Of a DNA stretch of 64,000 bases, positions 22,641-31,960 are shown piece after piece; positions within the stretch are counted from its first letter, which is position 1, and the number at the start of each line of letters is the position of its first letter. The notes beneath the pieces are model-generated. The model saw nothing but the letters and a program-made list of their open reading frames with translations. It had not been told where the DNA came from and searched no databases. This stretch comes from Misgurnus anguillicaudatus (Eukaryota > Chordata > Actinopteri > Cypriniformes > Cobitidae). The stretch spans positions 40,180,501-40,244,500 of the forward strand of contig NC_073348.2 in assembly GCF_027580225.2 (NCBI RefSeq). Direction: 5' to 3'. Both the position numbers and the translations under genes were made by a program.

Positions 22641-22784
22641 GCAATAAGGTACGAGAGGCTGTGCTGTATCGTGAATAAGTAACGGCTGAAGGGCGTTGTT
22701 AGGCACGACGCGAAGCGGAGTGCCTGCAACCCCTTCAGCCGTTACTTATTCACGATACAGCACTTGCCTCGGGTACCTTATTGC
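22641..22784. repeat. Terminal hairpin of family C
   Basis: Arms GTATCGTGAATAAGTAACGG and CCGTTACTTATTCACGATAC pair perfectly, within an outer stem GCAATAAGGTAC/GTACCTTATTGC. The apex forms a second small stem, GGCAC/GTGCC, around GACGCGAAGCGGA. The stem is about 60 bp, far longer than ordinary terminator-type hairpins. Confidence 0.95.
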
Positions 22785-23109
22785 TTTTATAAAACGGTTA
22801 CCACACAATATTAAAGTAAAAAAAATATTAGTGCAACTTTCATGAAGTTAAATTAATAAAAGCATTCCTTCCGCTAGAAAAAATAGTCCCTGACTGCGAA
22901 AAACAACATGAAAGTTCAAATAAAAACAACAAACTGTTCTCAGACTTTGTCTCATTATATGTTTATGTGTTGCTAAGGGTGTTGCTAAGGGCGCAGTGAT
23001 ATTAAATAGAACCGTTGGGTGAAGCGGTCATAGCAGTGTTTTATTGCGAATAAAGCACACCTATTGACCAATCAGAATCAAGGATTGGAACTAACCGTTT
23101 TATAAATAT
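22641..23109 (-). mobile_element. Hairpin-ended element, family C (same architecture, different sequence)
   Basis: About 470 bp. It starts with a long hairpin (22641-22784) that, like family A, opens with GCAATA. Immediately inside is TTTTATAAAACGGTTA. The other end carries the inverse, TAACCGTTTTATAAAT, at about 23093-23109. The body has no sequence match to family A that I can see, yet the layout is identical. It lies about 10 bp from family A and abuts the Tc1 copy at 23117. Confidence 0.7.
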
Positions 23110-23262
23110 ATATATACACTGACCTAAAGGATTATTTAGAACACCATACTAATACTGTTTGACCACCTTTCGCCTTCAGCACCTCTCAGCAATTCTGAAG
23201 GCATTCTTTAGAAATGTTGGATCATATTGATAGGATAGCATCTTGCAGTTGATGGAGATTTG

Positions 23263-23650
23263 TGGGATGCACATCCAGGGCACGAAGCTCCAGTTCCACC
23301 AAATCCCAAATATGCTCTATTGGGTTGAGATCTGGTGACTGTGGGGGCCATTTTAGTACAGTGAACTCATTGTCATGTTCAAGAAACCAATTTGAAATGA
23401 TTCAAGCTTTGTGACATGATGCATTATCCTGCTGGAAGTGGCCATCAGAGGATGAGTACATGGTGGTCATAAAGGGATGGACATGGTCAGAAACAATACT
23501 CGGGTAGGCCATGGCATTTAAATGATGCCCAATTGGCACTAAGGGGCCTAAAGTGTGCCAGGAAAACATCCCCCACACCATTACACCACCACCAGCAGCC
23601 TGCACAGTGGAAACAAGGCATGATGATCCATGTTCTCATTCTGTTTACAC
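23263..23650 (-). pseudogene. Tc1-like transposase pseudogene, copy 2, C-terminal part
   Basis: Minus-strand frame contains VMVWGMFSWHTLGPL and QQDNASCHKA (second catalytic Asp block), and then the SPDLNPIEHL block towards 23320. Separated from the N-terminal part by the hAT insertion. The downstream frame has in-frame stops in the C-terminal tail. Confidence 0.9.
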
Positions 23651-25137
23651 CAGGGCCATGCACAGGGGGGTGGCCCGGTGGCTAGAGCAACTGCCCTTCT
23701 GCCCTAATCGGCTGAGGTGCCCCTCTCGACAACCCCAGTCAAATTGTTCTGTTGCTGCTAGTCTAAAGATCCACTGTTTCTGGTAATCCTCTTCGTGATT
23801 TCCAGCCGCTCTGCAGCATCTCTCACATTCTGTGTCCACTCTTTGAAGGGCGAAGACGACAGTTTGTTGTATTAACAGGTAGATTCATTACATTACCTCA
23901 GTTGTTGAGCTGCTCAATTAGTAATTTGGTAGTTTGAAGCCGAGAGAGGTTGTGTTCTATATTTATTTTTGCTTGCTTGTGTTCTAGTGATCAATACTTA
24001 ATTTTCTCGTTATCTCGAGAAAACAGCAGCTTGTTTTCTCGTGATCTTGACATAACAAAAGTTGTATTCTTGTGATGTGATTAAAGCATATGTGTGCTCA
24101 ATAGAACATAATTTTTAGACAGCAAAAGCATATTTAGCAAATTAGCATGGATGATCAAATGAGATTTTACTTAGATCAGGGACTCGCTCAAGATGAAACA
24201 GATTTGCCAATAATTGACAATTTGATTGAATTTAGGGACCGTCTTTAAAGTACTCAATATACGTTTCTACTTTAAACAGCATTAAAATGGAATAACTTAA
24301 AGTCAACAAACAGTCACAAAACCAACTGTAAAGTGTTCGTGGTTGTCAACTATGCACACTTTTTTAGATGTTTTATATTTATTTAAACAAACTGTTAAAT
24401 ACTATTGAAGATAGAAACTTGTACAGTGCACTTTAGAGATGGTCCCTAAATTCACGAACATCAAACTTTATTTATTTATTAAGTCTATCGACAATTAGTT
24501 ACGCGTGGTAACGGCGAAGACTCCATTTGCCTCAGCAGTCCACTTCAAAATAAATGAAATATAATGGACAGGAAATTACATTATGGCATTTGGATTATTA
24601 TGTCTGGATAGCGAGAAAACAACTTTTGTTATCTCGAGATCATGAGAAAACAAGCAGCAAAAATAAAAATATGGATGACCTCTCTCGTCTTTCCTATGTT
24701 TTTGTATTTCTGTGGATGATTGAGTCTTCTTAAAGTGCTAACAACTTAGCAAACATTTTTAGAATTACAGTGATTGTCTAATGAGTAATGTACCCGATGA
24801 GATCTAATACAAATTTGCTGTTGTTGGAACACTTTGTCGACAAAAAATAAAAAACAATGTTTTTTTTTTAAAAAAGTCAGAGTTGGAAGGGAGGCTGCAA
24901 AAGCGGTTTAAAATTGCAAACATGGATACAAAGCGTCAGCATGTAAATCATATAGAATATTAAGAAGTTTTGTCACACTCTAAATCTTGTTATAAAGTCT
25001 ATTTTCCATTATAATCACTAATATTATTTGATACTAATCTATAACACAACATATTGTTAAAACCATATAAATTGTGCCCCCCATGCCCCCTTTTTGGTTT
25101 GGGCCACTGCCCCTCAAAATGTCTGTGCACGGCCCTG
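23651..25137. mobile_element. hAT non-autonomous element inserted in the Tc1 transposase
   Basis: 1487 bp. Termini CAGGGCCATGCACAG and CTGTGCACGGCCCTG are inverted at 14 of 15 positions. A perfect 8-bp TSD, GTTTACAC, lies at 23643-23650 and 25138-25145. CAGGG termini with an 8-bp TSD are diagnostic of hAT. There is no transposase-like frame. The inner part carries an inverted pair (about 23939-24072 and 24603-24693; for example AGAAAACAACTTTTGTTATC against GACATAACAAAAGTTGTATT) flanked by CGAGAGAGGT/ACCTCTCTCG, possibly a second nested element. Confidence 0.95.
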
Positions 25138-25145
25138 GTTTACAC

Positions 25146-25658
25146 CAAATTCTGACTCTACCATCTAAATGTCTCAACAGAAATCAAGATTCATCAGACC
25201 AGGCAACATTTTTTTCAGTCTTCAACTGTCCAATTTTGGTGAGCTCGTGCAAATTGTAGCCTCTTTTTCCTATTTGTATTGGAGATGAGTGGTACCCGGT
25301 GAGGTCTTCTGCTGTTGTAGCCCATCCGCCTCAAGGTTGTGTGTGTTGTGGCTTCACAAATGCTTTGTTGCATACCTCGGTTGTAACGAGTGGTTATTTC
25401 AGTCAAAGTAGCTATTCTATCAGCTTGAATCAGTCGGCTCATTCTCCTCTGACCTCTAGCATCAACAAGGCATTTTCGCTCACAGGACTGCCGCATGCTG
25501 GATGTTTTTCCCTTTTCACACCATTCTTTGTAAACCACAGAAATGGTTGTGCATGAAAATCCCAGCAACTGAACAGATTGTGAAATACTCAGACCGGCCC
25601 GTCTGGCACAAACAACCAGGCCACGCTCAAAATTGCTTAAATCACCTTTCTTTCCCAT
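25146..25658 (-). pseudogene. Tc1-like transposase pseudogene, copy 2, N-terminal part
   Basis: ATG at 25658 begins MGKKGDLSNFERGLVVCARR. The helix-turn-helix and the GYNSRRPHRVPL linker are intact, followed by NWTVED near 25215. Further downstream the catalytic WSDE block region has an in-frame TGA just after it. The frame then hits the hAT insertion. The 34 residues upstream of this ATG in the open frame are not part of the protein. Confidence 0.92.
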
Positions 25659-25803
25659 TCTGACATTCAGTTTGGAGCTCAGGAGATTGTCTTGACCAGG
25701 ACCACAGACCCTAAATGCATTGAAGCAACTGCCATGTGATTGGTTGATAGATAATTGCATTAATGAGAAATTGAACAGGTGTTACTAAAAATCCTTTAGG
25801 TGA

Positions 25804-25806
<3 letters not shown>

Positions 25807-25844
<38 letters not shown>
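25807..25844. repeat. (TA)n microsatellite at the Tc1 insertion point
   Basis: About 19 TA units directly abutting the Tc1 right terminus. Consistent with TA-targeted insertion into, or expansion of, a TA tract. Confidence 0.95.
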
Positions 25845-25846
<2 letters not shown>

Positions 25847-26333
25847 AACCAATGTTATTATGGAATTATTGTCTAGCCCTACTCCAAATTATAAACACTC
25901 AAAGATGTTAAACATTGTCACAAAGGACAAATTCATTTTGCCCTTAAACATTGCAGTAATCCTTTAGGAAGCACCATGAGGAGTCTGATAATGGTTTTAG
26001 CTTTAACAGGTTTAGGTGGGAGAGATTATATTCAAATCCAAAGCTTTAAAATGGCCAAGAAAGATTTAATCCAGAGAAGATTATTCTGTTCAAGTGTTGC
26101 AGATTATCTGATTTCATAATCTCTTATATTAAAATAATAAATGAGCTCTCTTTAGTATCTCAGATGTTTCTCATGATTAGCAATGAGATTAAATGCAAAG
26201 CTGAAGTACACCTCCAGTTGCCACAATAAATAAATTCTTAGACTTAAAAATGACTTAAAAAAGTGACCAGCTAAAGCCATAACATGAGAAGTCACTTATA
26301 TCTTACCAAGTTCATTAGAGACTGTAAATTATT
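25845..26333. other. Unassigned intergenic DNA
   Basis: AT-rich; nothing recognised. Confidence 0.3.
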
Positions 26334-26579
26334 TTAAAGGTGGAGTGCACAATGTTTGAAAAACGCTTTGGAAAAGGAGACGGGCCGACTACCAAAACAC
26401 ACTTGTAGCCAATCTGCAGTAAGGGGCGTGTCTACTAACCGACATCCTTGCCGGGGTTGCGTATGTGTGGGGTGGGTCTTTTAAAAAAAGGTCCAGATTC
26501 TATTGGGGTAGGGGCATGTATGTTTAGGTGATTTCAAATATCAACATTGGCTTTCAAACATTGTGCACTCTGCCTTTAA
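26334..26579. mobile_element. TTAA-flanked MITE, family H copy 2
   Basis: Bounded by TTAA at 26334-26337 and 26576-26579. The body is the reverse orientation of 5197-5440 and shares AAAACGCTTTGGAAAAGG, CCAAAACACACTTGTAGCCA, GTCCAGATTCTATTGGGGT and GGTGATTTCAAATATCAACA. Termini AGGTGGAGTGCACAATG and CATTGTGCACTCTGCCT are inverted. piggyBac-type MITE by TSD. Confidence 0.8.
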
Positions 26580-27215
26580 AGAGTATAATGAAAAATGTCA
26601 TGTATGGCCAGTTGTTTATTCTCCATACAGGTTTTATACATTCAACACAGACTTTTCATCTGTAGCAGTCCGTGTGGTCCAGTCTGTCTTGTAAAGACAG
26701 GAATGAACTTTCAAGGAAATTGGTCCTTTATAAAGGCAGTGCTGCTAAGACGCTTCATTTAGTTTCTAGCGGTCACTTTCACTTTCAGCTCGGCGCTGAT
26801 TTTATTCTGTGTGTCCTGTGGGAAATCGTCCTCCTCTGGCTAAAGCTGAAAGGTGTGTCGGTGGACAGAATTTGTTAGGCATGAGAAACATGTCTGCTCT
26901 GCCATCCCCTCCTGGGGTTTTCTCTGGGATAAATAGATCAATTCTTCTCCAAAGCTCTAAAAGTGACTGTTTGTCAGTCAATGCAATCCTAATGCTGAAG
27001 TCAAGAGCTGCATGCTGGGATCAACTGACACAAAACCTTCATTCCCCAATGGTTTCTAAATCAGACTAACATGACTTGAGCAAAGCTTACCTGGAGAAGC
27101 TGTCCATCGCCATTGGTCTACAGATTCATTTCTTAGATTTATTATTCCTGAGGGATAATCTGTATGTTTAAGGGTTCAGAGATCTGAAAAAAGACAGGAT
27201 AGCTGTGATATAAAT
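26580..27215. other. Unassigned DNA
   Basis: Two overlapping plus ORFs (68 and 86 codons, 26672-27069) lack recognisable domains. Composition is balanced, so unique or conserved non-coding DNA is possible. Confidence 0.3.
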
Positions 27216-27909
27216 TAGGGTTCCCACACCTTAGTTAACTTCAAATTCAAAGAACTTTCAAGGACTTTCCAGGTCCAATAACCTCAAATTTAAGGACTAA
27301 ATATGGGGACACATTCTTAAGTGAGAGCAAGGTTACATCGTGTTACCTTTTAAGATACATTGTTACAGTTCCCTTTTGAGGGAACTCACGCTGCGTCACT
27401 GCGGTGACACTTTGTGGACCCCTCCAGAGGTAAGTGTGTCTGAATGTGTATATCAAAATTCAACCAATGATGAGGCTTAACGACAAAGACAGGGTGACGC
27501 GGGAGTCAGGAAGTATATCGCTATCTTAAATATTGCCAAAGACGGCGTTACAGGGACACAGGAAGTATGGCAAGAGAGACGCAGCATCTCGTTCCCTTCT
27601 CAGTGAAAAACAGTTACAAACATAACCCGAGACGTTTTCATGTGTCAAATACCACTATGCAAAAAAGCATTTTGGTATGAATCGACATTCATACGATATA
27701 AGCATTTAAAGCGAACAGTTTAGCACGTGTGCTTAAAAAGTCTAGAATTTTTATGATATTATCCTACACTACACAGGGAATAATATGGATTTTGTTTCCA
27801 GAAAACTTCTCTCATAAAAGAGTCACTTTCAATGACCTGTATCTATGTATGTATATTTTGCCCCAGATTCACAAACTTTCAAGGATTTCAAGGACCCGTG
27901 GGAACCCTG
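27216..27909. mobile_element. hAT-like element (AGGGTTCCCAC termini)
   Basis: Left TAGGGTTCCCACACCTTAG and right GACCCGTGGGAACCCTG are inverted. Subterminal TTTCAAGGACTTTCCAGG and TTTCAAGGATTTCAAGGACC belong to a terminus type I recognise in fish hAT repeats. No clean TSD was found. A distinct GC-richer block at about 27363-27640 looks like a further insertion. Confidence 0.6.
27363..27640. repeat. Interspersed repeat nested in the 27.2-27.9 kb element
   Basis: Begins near ACAGTTCCCTTTTGAGGGAA and ends near TCGTTCCCTTCTCAGTG followed by ACAGTTACAAACATAACCCG. The interior includes CTGCGTCACTGCGGTGAC and GGTGACGCGGGAGTCAGGAA. I recognise this as an abundant cyprinid interspersed repeat; its class is unclear to me. 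Confidence 0.5.
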
Positions 27910-27969
27910 AAACATCTATACATATGATGTCTGGTGGAATTCCAACCAAATTTATTACCACAACACATT

Positions 27970-28745
27970 TTCTTAAAGGTAGCATAGGATGTACTATATT
28001 TATTCAGGAATAGATGAATAATATGAGTTGTGTACATGGAAATATCATGAACCTTAAACATGATTATTTCCTCCTCATTATGTAAACCTTGTGCATGCAA
28101 AAGAGCGCTGGAAAAGAGACCAATCTCAACATAACACCAACTGTGACGTTACAGTCCAGATGTACACCCACAACATTAAATTAAATGAATTACAATGTTG
28201 TTCCAATGCTAAAAACAAAGTTGTGACCGCTGAGTTAGCGTTATATGCTAGTTAATGCTAACGTTTAGGCAGATCTATACTGAAAAAAACAGAAACTTAC
28301 CACTCAGAAACGTCCATTAACAATCTCCAAACAATTGATTATTCCTCAAAATCTGATACAGACTCAAACATAAGATCTGTTTACACACACACAGAGCTAC
28401 TGAAGGAGAAACAGCCAATCAGAGCAGAGCTCAACATTATTATTCATGACCCTTCCAAATAAGGTAATAACAGCCCATTTCAGTTTAGGGAAAAATGGAC
28501 ATGTAAAACTATCTCTGGATCATTTTTTGCACTTAATAAAGTCACATACCTTTTATGTAGATATCAGAAAAAAATTTATACATTTCAATACATTCTTTGG
28601 CACCTTTAATATACTATTTGTAAGATATTTGACAATTACTATAATTTTGGTCTCCCCTGTTGTTACGCTGGGATCATAATATTAAATGGGGGCTCGTCCG
28701 GGATATGAACCTGGGACGTATCCCAAATGAGAATCACAACCCTGA
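27970..28745 (-). repeat. tRNA-Pro-headed composite retroelement, copy 1
   Basis: On the minus strand a tRNA-Pro-like head (28687-28745) is followed by about 700 bp shared in order with the plus-strand copy at 30883-31960. Matching blocks include CTCTGCTCTGATTGGCTG, TAACGTCACAGTTGGTGTTA and ATTATTCATCTAT. Read on the plus strand, the junction mimics a retroviral LTR end plus a tRNA-Pro primer-binding site. However, tRNA homology continues well past the usual 18 nt into the anticodon arm. Either a tRNA-Pro SINE or a tRNA-primed cDNA chimera fits. No coding. Confidence 0.6.
28687..28745 (-). other. tRNA-Pro-like segment with CCA (pseudo-tRNA)
   Basis: The minus strand reads TGTGATTCTCATTTGGGATA, then GTCCCAGGTTCATATCCCGG, then ACGAGCCCCCA. 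This aligns with the anticodon arm, T arm and 3' acceptor of a vertebrate tRNA-Pro, including the post-transcriptional CCA. The 5' acceptor half is not preserved, so it is not a functional tRNA gene. Confidence 0.7.
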
Positions 28746-29600
28746 TATGATTATATATAAGTGTTATGACTCCAGATAAAGACACATACCACCTATCAGA
28801 GATTAATTTGACATATTATTTCAATGCATTCTTTAAACAAATATAAAATGAGTGTGCTCTTGATCGTCTGACTTATCAGTTTTTTAAGATGGTGTCTTAT
28901 AACTGGATGAGCATTTTTGCTTTTAGTGAGAACAAAAAGTGATTTGTTTCTTGAATCTAACCGCATCACGTCCTGGCTGCTGTGCATGTGAGGTCGTTGT
29001 TTAGACTCAAGCCGAGCGTCTCCATAAACAGCCCAAGTTTTAGGAGCGATAGATCAATTGTGCATGTCATCCTCTTGATCGACGCTGCACTTCCCATAGT
29101 GATGAGGTGCCTGAGGGATAGTGTGAAATCTAAGTGAAGCAGTGTGTGTCCTGATGCTTGTTACACACCTGCGGTGATGTCTGCGAGCGAAGCATATGGC
29201 CGACTGCGTCTGCTTTACAAATGCACCAGCTATTCAGAGACCTCCTGCACCGCTGTGTGAATTGTTACTGCATTGACTTAAACTTTTGGGAGAAAACTGC
29301 TTTGGTAAGTGCAAACAACTTGGAACATCTGTCAGGTTAGGAAGACAAAACCACATTTACCAGTAATTGTGCACAATGTGTAAAACCTTTGCCTACTTTA
29401 ACACGTGCTTTGTAAAAAAGAAAAGCCAAACATCACATAATTAAAGTTCAGCAGAGATGAAACCGAAGAACTACAGTCAGTGATAATGAACACTGGAGGA
29501 AGATATTAAAATTTAAACACCCACAGGTGCAGGGGAGAAAGTAAGGATAAAAAATGACTGATGCTGGATAAGACGGATTAATGACGGATGGTACATTAAA
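28746..29600. other. Unassigned DNA
   Basis: Unique-looking; no recognised exon. Small ORFs on either strand lack domains. Confidence 0.3.
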
Positions 29601-29691
29601 CTTTACACACTGGTGATACATAAGATAAGCAATCGCACTTTCACACACACTTGTGTCTTGGTTTGCCTCTCTGTGGATTTTTCTGCTGTAG

Positions 29692-29814
29692 GTGTGAAAG
29701 ATTCAGCCATGCCAGGCTCTTTCCTAAAGACAACTGGTCCAGTAAAGCAACACTTTGCTCCCATCAGGAATTCACTAACCAGATTTGGGAAGTCTCCTCC
29801 ACAAAGCGGAAATG
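29692..29814 (+). CDS. Putative internal exon of an unidentified gene
   Basis: A 123-nt block open in one frame. It is preceded by a pyrimidine-rich acceptor (GGATTTTTCTGCTGTAG, AG at 29690-29691) and followed by the donor G|GTACGT (GT at 29815). The length is a multiple of three and both junctions fall after codon position 1 (phase 1-1), so it could be skipped or included without frameshift. The peptide reads VKDSAMPGSFLKTTGPVKQH then FAPIRNSLTRFGKSPPQSGN: basic, Ser/Pro-rich, no domain I recognise. The frame also runs through both flanks, so the openness is weak evidence. It lies in unique sequence between two inverted repeats. Other strands and frames are also open, so this could be chance. 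Confidence 0.35.
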
Positions 29815-30880
29815 GTACGTTTGTGATGAATGAAAGAACGATGTATTGCTCCAACATTTTCCCAATTATAGGCTTGGAAGATTGCATTTGGTGTTATTGA
29901 AGCCTGGTACAGCATTTGTGGCACAGATGGTTTGTTTTGCTGTTAAAGCATTGAATGTCTGTATATACAATTCAACTGCAAGATGGTCCTGCAAACAACA
30001 CAATGCAGGACCAAAAACAACAAAATATTTTATAGAAACAGTTCACACAAAAATATGACTCATAAAATAACCTCAACTTTATTTTCTGTGTCTCTTGAAG
30101 CTTAACATTTAAAGAAAAAAAAATACTGATGACTTTCATTCTGTGCATCACGTAATGCTTTTGTGTCACTCCAGAAGAGTCATGTGGATTCATTTGATAT
30201 TTTAATGGTGATTGTCTGTCCTCATTTACTTTCATTGTCTGAAACATCAGCATGAGTACTGCCTTTGTGTCTTTTTTTTAAACATAAGGTGAACCATTCC
30301 TGTAATGATTTTGCGACAATGGCTGAATAATTCAGCGTGTAGTTGTTTGTCAAGAAATAAACATCTTTTGTTCTGGTCTGTTTGGAGGAATAAAGTTCTA
30401 TCCAGTGGGCTTTTATTTCTCAAGGCTAAAGTTATAATGTTTAGAGTCGAGTCTCAATGGTGAAAATTATTTTGAACTACATCCAAATTCATGAATGGCA
30501 TCAGCAAGTCTTTAGTTTTTCAGGCGTCTTGGACATCATGCGGGCAGCTTGATTATTTTATGTTAAGATTCAGCTGCGTTTGAGGTTGTTTTCCAATGTC
30601 TTGAGAGAAGTTTAAGAGAACAAGAAAACAAAACGCTTTCAGGCTTAATGTTGAACCTGTGGGAATGAATCATTTTCACAGTGTGTTTCTCATTTAACCT
30701 GCACTCATTGTGACGCCTGTATTACTGCAGCTGACTCCTTGTTAAAGTAATATGAGTTTGTTATTACTGTGGAGTGAGAACCACAACATTTTAAAAATGT
30801 ATTGTGGCAGCACTACAGTACAGTGACTGTATCAGATAGTAATACTATGGTACTTCAATTTAGGTCTTAGAGCTGAAGTC
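29815..30880. other. Unassigned DNA
   Basis: No further exon seen. A poly-A stretch with repeat-like TTCACACAAAAATATGAC lies at about 30040-30060, and CATTTACTTTCATTGTCTG at 30223; these are possibly the ends of an old cyprinid repeat. Confidence 0.3.
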
Positions 30881-30882
30881 AT

Positions 30883-30945
30883 ACCAGGGGAATGATTCCC
30901 GCTTGGGATGCAATAAGTCCCGGGTTTAGATTCCGGACGAGCCCA
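30883..30945 (+). other. tRNA-Pro-like segment (pseudo-tRNA)
   Basis: ACCAGGGGAATGATTCCCGC, TTGGGATGC, then GTCCCGGGTTTAGATTCCGG and ACGAGCCC align in order with the D-arm edge, anticodon arm, T arm and acceptor of tRNA-Pro. The 5' acceptor strand is absent and the CCA position reads ACA, so this is not a functional tRNA. Confidence 0.7.
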
Positions 30946-31655
30946 CATGTAATATTATGACCCCAGCTGTAACAATAGGGGAGACAGACCTATAGTAGTT
31001 GTCAATGAATAATATCCTACAAATAGCCTAAGAAATGCATTGTAACAATCTGTTAAATTATTCTCTGATATCTACACAGAAGGTTTGTAACTTTATTAAG
31101 GGCAAAAATGATCCAGAGTCAGTTTTAAATGTCCATTTACAACCCTAGGATTTGTCTTTATAATGAAATGGTTTATTATTACCTTATTTGAAAGGGTCAT
31201 GAATAATAATGTTGAGCTCTGCTCTGATTGGCTGTTTCTCCTTCAGTAGCTCTGTGTGTATGTAAACAGATCTTATGTTTGAGTCTGTATCAGATTTTGA
31301 GGAATAATCAATTGTTGGGAGATTGTTAATGGACGTTGCTGAGTGATAAGTTTGTGTTTTTTTCAGTATGGACCTGCAAAACGTAACTGTAACGTCAATA
31401 GTAGAACTTCAGCCTAAACACTAGAATATAGCATTAACTAGCATATAGCATTAACTAGCATATAGCAGTAACTTTGCATTGTAACAACATTGTACTTAAT
31501 TTAATGTGTAATTTAATGTTGGGGCGTACATCTGGACTGTAACGTCACAGTTGGTGTTATGTTGATATTGGTCTGTTTTCCAGTGATCTTTTGCGTGCAC
31601 GAGGTTTACATAAGAAGGAGGAAACAATCGTGTTTGAGGCTCATGATATGTACAC

Positions 31656-31900
31656 CAGTGGTTCTCAAACTGGGGTCCGGGGCCCCCAGGGGGGCCGCGA
31701 GATGGTGCCAGGGGGGCCCCAGTTTTATGACATTTTATAAAATACATTATTTATCATGAATGTGAAATTAAACCTAAAAAAATAAGGCAGCACTACTTTG
31801 TGTAATTTAAGGTATTGTAACTGTTTTTCTTTGGGGGGGCCGCGAAGGAATGCATCGTACACAAAGTGGGCCGCACGCTGAAAAAGTTTGAGAACCACTG
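31656..31900. mobile_element. 245-bp hAT MITE (CAGTGGTTCTCAAAC termini)
   Basis: CAGTGGTTCTCAAACTGGGG at the left and GTTTGAGAACCACTG at the right are inverted. The perfect 8-bp TSD ATGTACAC lies at 31648-31655 and 31901-31908. G- and C-rich subterminal tracts (GGGGCCCCCAGGGGGGCCGC). A longer, interrupted relative lies at 44248-45992. Minus-strand ORFs across it are shadows. Confidence 0.96.
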
Positions 31901-31960
31901 ATGTACACAACTCTTATTATTCATCTATGCCTATAAATACAGTTTTACAACACTGATAAA

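Larger units (their letters stand above)
23117..25806 (-). mobile_element. Tc1/mariner-like transposon, copy 2, both TIRs present
   Basis: Left terminus CACTGACCTAAAGGATTATT at 23117. The right terminus, on the minus strand, is CACTCACCTAAAGGATTTTT ending at 25806. Both sides are flanked by TA, the Tc1 target, within TATATA tracts. Without the 1.5-kb hAT insertion (23651-25137 plus one TSD) the element would be about 1.2 kb, a normal length for a simple Tc1-like unit. Confidence 0.95.
30883..31960 (+). repeat. tRNA-Pro-headed composite retroelement, copy 2
   Basis: Inverted relative to copy 1 and about 2.1 kb from it. The tRNA-like head (30883-30945) is followed by TAATATTATGACCCCAGC and the same body, interrupted by a hAT MITE at 31656-31900. 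A 20-bp unit (TAGCATATAGCATTAACTAG-like) is locally repeated near 31425-31465. Without the insertion and one TSD the copy is about 825 bp. No coding capacity. Confidence 0.6.

Noticed and set aside
21276..22784. CRISPR-like or bacterial terminator interpretation of the long hairpins
   Set aside because: There are no spaced direct repeats. The hairpins are single per element, sit at element termini, and everything else in the window is typical of a fish nuclear genome.
28687..28704. Retroviral tRNA-Pro primer-binding site marking an LTR
   Set aside because: The 18-nt match is exact, but tRNA homology continues a further ~40 nt and the second copy shows the same extension, so a plain LTR plus primer-binding site is not the simplest reading. 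Kept as an alternative in the findings.
30883..30945. Functional tRNA-Pro gene
   Set aside because: The 5' acceptor strand and a complete D arm are missing, and the T loop is degenerate.
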